From positions 1-38,956 of the forward strand of contig NZ_RHNR01000025.1 of assembly GCF_003946025.1 (NCBI RefSeq): a DNA stretch of 38,956 nt. The letters run 5' to 3'. The stretch's first letter is position 1, and each line of letters opens with the position of its first letter. Shown piece by piece: positions 34,881 to 38,956 of the stretch. Under the pieces are notes generated by a model. The model ran no database searches. It was not told where the DNA came from and saw only the letters and a program-made list of their open reading frames with translations. Both the position numbers and the translations under genes were made by a program. Source of the stretch: Lacticaseibacillus songhuajiangensis (GTDB lineage: Bacteria; Bacillota; Bacilli; Lactobacillales; Lactobacillaceae).

Positions 34881-36197
34881 TTAAAGATAGTAAGGCAAAT
34901 CACTCGAGTAAGTTGGGTAGGCGCTAATCATGCCGTTAACCTGCGCCAATGTTGCCTTCTGGTTAATCAGCTGCGTGAACGCGTTGATTAACTCTTCGGT
35001 TTCCGCCGCAAAAATCGAGGCCCCGCACAATTCGCCGGTCTGCTTGTCCAAAACGGTCGTCACCATGGCGTCTGGGTCCTTCATGTGCCAGTAGTTGAAC
35101 CAGTTGCCCACCTGCTGGCGCTTGACCGTGTACTTTTCTGGATCCGCGTCGTCCGCGTTGATACCAACTTGTGCGAGCTGCGGGAAGGAGTACGCGACCG
35201 TTGGAATAACTGGGTACTCAATTGGCGCAGTCTCGCCCAGAATGAATTTGGCCACGTAGGCACCCTCGAAGCTGGCAACCGGCGTTAATTTTGGCCGACG
35301 AGAAGACACGACGTCACCCAGAGCAAAAATGTTCGGCACACTCGTCTGCATGTGCGCATCGACAATGACGCCGTGCTTGTCTGCCTGCACGCCTGCCCGC
35401 GCCAAGTTGAGGTCGGCGATAGCTGGTGTGCGGCCGATGGCGGCAATGGCGCTGCCAACGAGCAGTTCGCCATTACTGGTGTGCAAGCGCAGACGGCCAT
35501 CTTCTTCTTCAACCGCGTCAACGCTCGTGTTCCAGTGGAACTGGACGCCGCGCGCCGTGAGTGCAGCTTCTAGCGCCTGGCTGTCGGCCTTAGGCATCCC
35601 CGCCAGGAAGCGGTCATTCACCTGAATGACGTGCACCTTGGCACCAGCGGCACTCGCAATGCTGGCAAGTTCAGCGGTGATGTACCCTGCACCGATGAAG
35701 GCCAGCGAACTCGGCATCTCCTCTAAGGAAAGAAAATCATCACTGCTGAGCAGCAAGTTGCCGCCAACAACCGGCAGCGGCGTTGGCGCTGCACCCGTGG
35801 CAATCACAATGTTGTCGGCGCTGTACTCGGTGCCGTCGACGTCAAGCGTGTGGGCGTCCTTGAAGCTAGCGCTGCCATCCACGACGTCCATGCTGCTGGC
35901 CATGCCGGCGCGCATGTTGGCCGACACGTTCTGCGTGTATTCAGACTCGAACTGGCGCAGGGCCGCCCAGTCCAGTGGACCAACGGCCGGCATCCCAACA
36001 CCGGCAAAACGCTGCGCTTGCAAGTAGGTGGCCGTCACGTTGTACAGCACCTTCTTCGGGTCACAGCCGCGGTTGGGACAAGTACCACCCCACTTGTCGC
36101 GCTCCACCATCAGCACCTTTTGCTTGGCGGCAAGTACTGGGCCCACACTCATCGCACCTGGGCCGGCACCAATCACAATCGTATCGTAATGTGTCAT
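34881..36197 (-). CDS. FAD/NAD(P)-dependent disulfide-reductase-like protein
   Basis: A 438-residue flavoprotein of the glutathione-reductase group. The FAD motif GAGPGAMSV (10-18) is followed by the redox CPNRGC pair (Cys40, Cys45), the NAD(P) motif GAGYITAELAS, and ALGDVV. The C-terminal dimerisation domain ends in SAYPTYSSDLPYYL where classical enzymes have the HPT..E catalytic dyad; the His is Tyr here. It may act on a different acceptor. ATG 36197 follows AAGGGAAGG. It is monocistronic and divergent from the SemiSWEET gene. Confidence 0.88.
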   Translation of the reverse strand: MTHYDTIVIGAGPGAMSVGPVLAAKQKVLMVERDKWGGTCPNRGCDPKKVLYNVTATYLQAQRFAGVGMPAVGPLDWAALRQFESEYTQNVSANMRAGMASSMDVVDGSASFKDAHTLDVDGTEYSADNIVIATGAAPTPLPVVGGNLLLSSDDFLSLEEMPSSLAFIGAGYITAELASIASAAGAKVHVIQVNDRFLAGMPKADSQALEAALTARGVQFHWNTSVDAVEEEDGRLRLHTSNGELLVGSAIAAIGRTPAIADLNLARAGVQADKHGVIVDAHMQTSVPNIFALGDVVSSRRPKLTPVASFEGAYVAKFILGETAPIEYPVIPTVAYSFPQLAQVGINADDADPEKYTVKRQQVGNWFNYWHMKDPDAMVTTVLDKQTGELCGASIFAAETEELINAFTQLINQKATLAQVNGMISAYPTYSSDLPYYL

Positions 36198-36369
36198 TTC
36201 AATCCTTCCCTTCTTCGTTCATGCCCTAACGTTACCACGGCACTGAAACCGAATACAATAGGCAAAATGCGGGAATTGGCCGCCAACTCGCCCGCATCAT
36301 CTGCATCGTCAAAACGTCCCTATTAATTGCAAAACCATCACTGGTCTAGTTATCTTTTTAACTTTTTTG

Positions 36370-36470
36370 CGTAAACGTTAACACCCGCAAGCACATGGTC
36401 AGCAGGGCCATTTCATTTACCTTTGCGAACGTTATCATCATTTGCACGGTGCTTTCGTCTGTGCTAGTGT
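36370..36470 (+). promoter_or_regulatory. Promoter with two cre-like sites upstream of the SemiSWEET gene
   Basis: The promoter is TTGCAC (36442-36447), 17 nt, TAGTGT (36465-36470). CGTAAACGTTAACA (36370-36383) matches the CcpA cre consensus TGWAARCGYTWWCW at 13 of 14 positions. TGCGAACGTTATCA (36424-36437) matches at 12 of 14 and lies just upstream of the -35. The 306-nt region shows no other feature. Confidence 0.65.
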
Positions 36471-36503
36471 GGTCACCAATCACAAGCACAGGAGGAAATT
36501 GGT

Positions 36504-36818
36504 ATGCGTATTGACACAGGTAAATATCCAGAAGGTAAAGATGCAGTAGATCCCCAAAAGGTCAAACGACTGAAGATTCTCAGTAAGGTGGCAACGATTA
36601 TGTGTATTTCGATGTACATTTCGTACATCCCCCAAATCATTGCGAACTTCTCTGGCAATCCCGTTTCACCCCTCCAACCCCTCGTGGCCGCGGTCAACGC
36701 AACGCTCTGGGTCGCTTACGGCTGGAACAAAACCTACAAGGACTGGCCGGTCATTATCTCGAACCTGCCCGGAATTGTCTTCGGCCTCGTCACGGTAATT
36801 ACAGTTTACATCCACTAA
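36504..36818 (+). CDS. SemiSWEET sugar transporter
   Basis: A 104-residue, three-helix MtN3-type protein that dimerises to make a sugar facilitator. SYIPQIIANFSGNP carries the PQ motif (Pro43-Gln44), and NATLWVAYGWNKTYKDWPVI, ISNLPGIVFG is the diagnostic second and third helix with the NLPG motif. An N-terminal soluble stretch of about 25 residues precedes TM1. AGGAGG (36490-36495) precedes ATG 36504. The promoter region holds two cre-like sites, consistent with carbon-source control. Confidence 0.93.
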   Translation: MRIDTGKYPEGKDAVDPQKVKRLKILSKVATIMCISMYISYIPQIIANFSGNPVSPLQPLVAAVNATLWVAYGWNKTYKDWPVIISNLPGIVFGLVTVITVYIH

Positions 36819-36819
36819 A

Positions 36820-36864
36820 AAGGCGCGCCGCCCGCGTCCACGCAGCATCTGCGCGGCGGGGCAA
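36820..36864 (-). terminator. Terminator of the substrate-binding protein gene
   Basis: CGCCGC/GCGGCG-based stem followed on the minus strand by TTTTTAG. It may also limit SemiSWEET readthrough. Confidence 0.65.
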
Positions 36865-36907
36865 CACGCCAATTGGTTGCCAAACATTTAATATAGAAGA
36901 AACGCGT

Positions 36908-37864
36908 TTACTTGAGCACGCTCGCGTCGATGCCAAAGAACTGCATCCGCTTCTTGTTCATGACCAGCTGAATCTTCTTAGGACTTTCAACTGGCAGCGC
37001 GCTGACCTTCTTGCCCTTGATGATCTTAATGGCCATGTCCGCGGTCTGGCGGCCGATGTCTTCAAAATTAGCCCCCTTGGTTGCCACGCCGGCAAACTTA
37101 ATCATCGTCGGGTCGGTGTTCACCACCGGGGTCTTGGTTTCGGTCGAAACCTTCCCGATAGTGGTCATGCCCACAGCGGCGATATGGTCGTTCGGAATGA
37201 ACATCACATCGCACTGCTTGGCAAGCGCACGCGCCGTAGCTTCGACGTCGGCGGCACTAGCGACGGTCTTTTCAACCGGCGTCATGCCGAGCTGCTTCAT
37301 CGCCTTGCGCGCCCGTTTAACAATAGCCTGCGCATTCGGCTCACCAGCGTCGTACATCATGCCGATCTTCTTGGCCTTCGGGAACATTTTGTGCAGGAGT
37401 TCCAGTTGCATTTTGACGCTAACCAACACCGTGACGCCGGACGCGTTGTTGTTGGGGTGCTTGAGGTTCGCCTTGGTAATCAGGCCCGCAGCAACCGGAT
37501 CGGTGATTGCGGAGAACAGCATCGGCGTCTTGTTGCCAGCCTTCTGCAAGGCCTGCGCGGCGGCGGAGCCAATCCCAATGTTGACGGTGTTGCCCATGTT
37601 GCTGAGCTGCTGACCCATCTGGTTGAGATTGCTCTGCTCGCCCTGCCCGTTGAGCACCTTAATCTTGGCGTTGCCGTAGCCCTTGGCTTTCAGCTCTTCG
37701 GTGATGCCCTTCTTGGTGTCATCCAGCGCGGCCTGATCGACCTGCTGCAGAATCCCAATCTTCACAGTCTGTTTGTTGCTGGCGGCGCTGCTGCTTTTGC
37801 CACAAGCGGCAAGCAAGCCAACAGTCATCAAAGTAGCGGCGATAATTCCCAATGTCTTCTTCAT
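36908..37864 (-). CDS. Orphan ABC substrate-binding lipoprotein (PF04392/TrpX-like)
   Basis: A 318-residue surface lipoprotein. The signal peptide ends in the lipobox LLAACGK (Cys about 21). The mature domain has the features of the ABC_sub_bind family: KIGILQQVDQAALDDTKKGI, NIGIGSAAAQALQKAGNKTP, LFSAITDPVAAGLI, MFPKAKKIGMMYDAGEPNAQ and FIPNDHIAAVG. Relatives (TrpX) bind aromatic amino acids. No permease or ATPase gene follows, so partners must be elsewhere. ATG 37864 gives better RBS spacing than the adjacent ATG 37867. The Tyr-rich leader peptide and attenuator upstream suggest a role in tyrosine uptake (inference). Confidence 0.87.
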   Translation of the reverse strand: MKKTLGIIAATLMTVGLLAACGKSSSAASNKQTVKIGILQQVDQAALDDTKKGITEELKAKGYGNAKIKVLNGQGEQSNLNQMGQQLSNMGNTVNIGIGSAAAQALQKAGNKTPMLFSAITDPVAAGLITKANLKHPNNNASGVTVLVSVKMQLELLHKMFPKAKKIGMMYDAGEPNAQAIVKRARKAMKQLGMTPVEKTVASAADVEATARALAKQCDVMFIPNDHIAAVGMTTIGKVSTETKTPVVNTDPTMIKFAGVATKGANFEDIGRQTADMAIKIIKGKKVSALPVESPKKIQLVMNKKRMQFFGIDASVLK

Positions 37865-37899
37865 CATTTTTCCTCCGAAATTGAACTAAACAAAATTAA

Positions 37900-38062
37900 A
37901 TGGCCAGCCAGCTGCGGGAAATATCCCCACAGATGGCTGGCCATCTTCTTTCCGGAAAGAAAAAGCCACATGCGGGAGTATTCCCCATGTGGCGGCAAAT
38001 TGCACGTTAATGCGACGGCCACATGGATGCGAGCGCAAGCTCACATCCATGTGCGAGCTTGC
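37900..38062 (-). promoter_or_regulatory. Attenuator hairpins upstream of the PF04392 lipoprotein gene
   Basis: In transcript order on the minus strand: strand A 38062-38055 pairs with 38042-38035, or alternatively 38053-38039 pairs with 38034-38020. A 9-nt segment, GCCACATGG in plus-strand terms (38018-38026), can pair with 37985-37993. Terminator T1 (37965-37993, CATG stem with TTTTTC) follows, then a long hairpin T2 (37900-37944) just before the RBS. The pairings are mutually exclusive in the way expected of a leader-peptide attenuator. Confidence 0.75.
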
Positions 38063-38127
38063 TATCCGTAATAGCCGTCATAATAATTGTTCAGTTGTGT
38101 TGTCTCGATATGATTGGTCATGTTCAT
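38062..38127 (-). CDS. Tyr-rich leader peptide
   Basis: A 21-codon ORF beginning MNMTNHIETT and ending NNYYDGYYG, with four Tyr codons among the last seven. It has its own SD-like AGGGGTG (38134-38140), 6 nt before ATG 38127, and stops (TAG) 1 nt from the first attenuator strand. It lies downstream of a good promoter and upstream of a terminator and the PF04392 gene. It probably has no function as a protein; its translation would sense charged tRNA-Tyr. Confidence 0.75.
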   Translation of the reverse strand: MNMTNHIETTQLNNYYDGYYG

Positions 38128-38158
38128 CTTCAGCACCCCTGTTCTTAGTATGTGCACA

Positions 38159-38187
38159 ACGATACAGCTCTAGATGAGAAACGTCAA
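38159..38187 (-). promoter_or_regulatory. Promoter of the leader peptide / PF04392 gene
   Basis: On the minus strand TTGACG (38182-38187), a 17-nt spacer and TATCGT (38159-38164). The predicted start lies about 25 nt before the leader-peptide ATG. Confidence 0.65.
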
Positions 38188-38225
38188 GCACAAAATTAAT
38201 ATTCTGTTCATTTTGGGTTAATCAT

Positions 38226-38877
38226 TCAAGGCCGCAGGCCGGGACTGCTGCGGTTTGGCCCTACGGTGTCCGTCTCACTAGGCGCTAAGGCGCCAAGATC
38301 GACTGGCTCCGCAATTGGGGGTGGCGTGGCGGGGACCGCTGCACTCCTGGGAAAATGCACGGTGCACACCTGGAAAACCACCAGGCATGCACTGTTCATT
38401 TTCCTTTCGCCACGCCACCCCCAATTCCTCCGCCAAACCCCAGCAGTCCCTACATAGATGAACAACTTCATTGGTTTCTGCAACTAGTGTTCACCAGAAT
38501 TTGCAGGATCGAGTGATCTGGTTCCCAATCAATTTCACAGTACAAAGTAAACCAATACGCACTGGTCATGACAAACATACTACGAAAAATCATCCGAGTG
38601 CGTGCCGGGGCAAGGAGGCCAGTTAATATCGAATCTGACATCACCAACGTTCGGTACAACCCACGGAGGTACGGGACCGTTTTGACGGAGCGTTGGCAGT
38701 TGGGGCCGGCGAAAAAATCAGTGTTTGGAGACGCGCAGCGGCTACACACACTGATTTCGGGAGCGCAGATTTGACGTGAACTTCGGCAAATCTGCCAGCG
38801 AAAGACTCCGGAGGAGGCTGTAGCGGTCCCCGCCGGCGCCAACTGCCAACGCGGAGTCAAAGCGGCCCCGTACCGGT
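38226..38877 (-). ncRNA. Large multibranched structured element, copy B (5' end cut by an IS)
   Basis: Read on the minus strand this is a divergent homologue of copy A (17472-18351). Domain 1 is closed by 38831-38873/38669-38711 with inner hairpins AAATCAGTGT/ACACTGATTT and GATTTG/CAAATC. Domain 2 is closed by 38433-38450/38241-38258 (18 bp, one mismatch) and 38408-38426/38313-38331 (19 bp, perfect). Motifs shared with A include GGCGGGGACCG, CTGGCAGA, CGCTCCCGA, GTCTCCAAA, ACCTCCGTGG, CGGATGAT, TAGGGACTG and ATGAACAG. It lacks two of the domain-2 hairpins of copy A. Its 5' flank, present in A as about 90 nt with the outer helix, is replaced at 38880 by the IS end. Confidence 0.75.
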
Positions 38878-38879
38878 GC

Positions 38880-38956
38880 TGAAGTGCAATAGAAAAGTTA
38901 GACACTTAAAAATTTAAGTTAAGCAACCGTGGCCTGCTCCCGGTATTCTACTGGGG
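38880..38956 (-). mobile_element. IS3-family insertion sequence, right end (partial)
   Basis: Positions from 38880 read TGAAGTGCAATAG, then AAAAGTTAGACACTTAA, resembling the terminal inverted repeat of IS150-group/IS3-family elements. Inside lies the end of the transposase gene on the minus strand. Only the last 77 nt are in the window. Confidence 0.7.
38919..38956 (-). CDS. IS3-family transposase OrfB, C-terminal fragment
   Basis: Partial gene running in from the right edge. The last residues read PVEYREQATVA and stop, which matches the usual C-terminus (..PVEYR.Q..) of IS3-family integrase-type transposases. The rest, including the DDE residues, lies outside the window. Confidence 0.7.
   Translation of the reverse strand, partial: PVEYREQATVA

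Noticed and set aside
37868..38160. Tyrosine T-box upstream of the PF04392 gene
   Set aside because: There is no GGGTGGNACCGCG-type T-box sequence or stem I pattern; the leader peptide and alternative hairpins explain the region better.
38468..38905. A 145-codon open frame on the minus strand at the right edge
   Set aside because: It runs through the helices of structured element copy B, has no RBS, no recognisable domain and a composition set by the palindromes; it is best explained as a chance open frame.

Overview
The window looks like a chromosomal segment of a Gram-positive Lactobacillaceae bacterium. I infer this from PepN, CopY, CtsR/HrcA sites, T-box leaders on serS and asnA, bidirectional T-rich terminators, and the moderately high G+C of the codons. 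A Lacticaseibacillus-like species would fit, but the species cannot be fixed from sequence alone. Nearly all of the window is ordinary housekeeping and accessory metabolism in short, mostly convergent or divergent operons.

Layout. Positions 1-200 carry the promoter and leader of an rRNA operon that runs off the left edge on the minus strand. Then come serS with its T-box (minus), a deoxynucleoside kinase and an Mga-like regulator (plus), two GNAT-type proteins (minus), rpmG (plus), an RluD-type pseudouridine synthase, a YxeA-like exported protein, a lysine-type permease, a HAD phosphatase and an aldo/keto reductase (minus), and a membrane diguanylate cyclase (minus). Next are a cytochrome b5-like protein and hsp20 (plus), a LysR regulator divergent from a two-gene chromate transporter, and T-box-asnA (plus). 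The right half holds a patatin lipase, the copper operon copY-cupredoxin-cupredoxin-P1B ATPase (minus), two MFS transporters, a DegV protein, pepN, a MerR-cupin-CMD-AKR operon, an ABC importer of the OpuC/EgtU type, an Fe-S (HesB-like) protein, a disulfide-reductase-like flavoprotein, a SemiSWEET and an orphan PF04392 substrate-binding lipoprotein. The window ends in the 3' end of an IS3-family transposase.

Three non-coding systems stand out. (1) A very large, multiply branched structured element of about 880 nt lies between asnA and the patatin gene (17472-18351, plus). A second, divergent copy lies at the right edge (about 38226-38877, minus), cut at its 5' side by an insertion sequence. 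The copies share single-stranded motifs, while many long helices change sequence on both arms and keep their pairing. That pattern indicates selection on structure, probably as RNA. (2) A tandem array of four roughly 121-nt hairpin units (33767-34299) again shows compensatory changes between units and sits directly upstream of the ABC-importer operon. (3) The leader of the PF04392 lipoprotein gene encodes a 21-residue peptide ending in a Tyr-rich tail (YYDGYYG), followed by mutually exclusive hairpins and a terminator. This looks like ribosome-mediated tyrosine attenuation rather than a T-box.

Regulatory signals visible by eye include CIRCE and a CtsR-like box upstream of hsp20, two cop boxes around the copY promoter, a 19-bp-spacer MerR promoter, two cre-like sites before the SemiSWEET gene, and two T-boxes. 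All identifications come from reading the sequence; no database or folding program was run.
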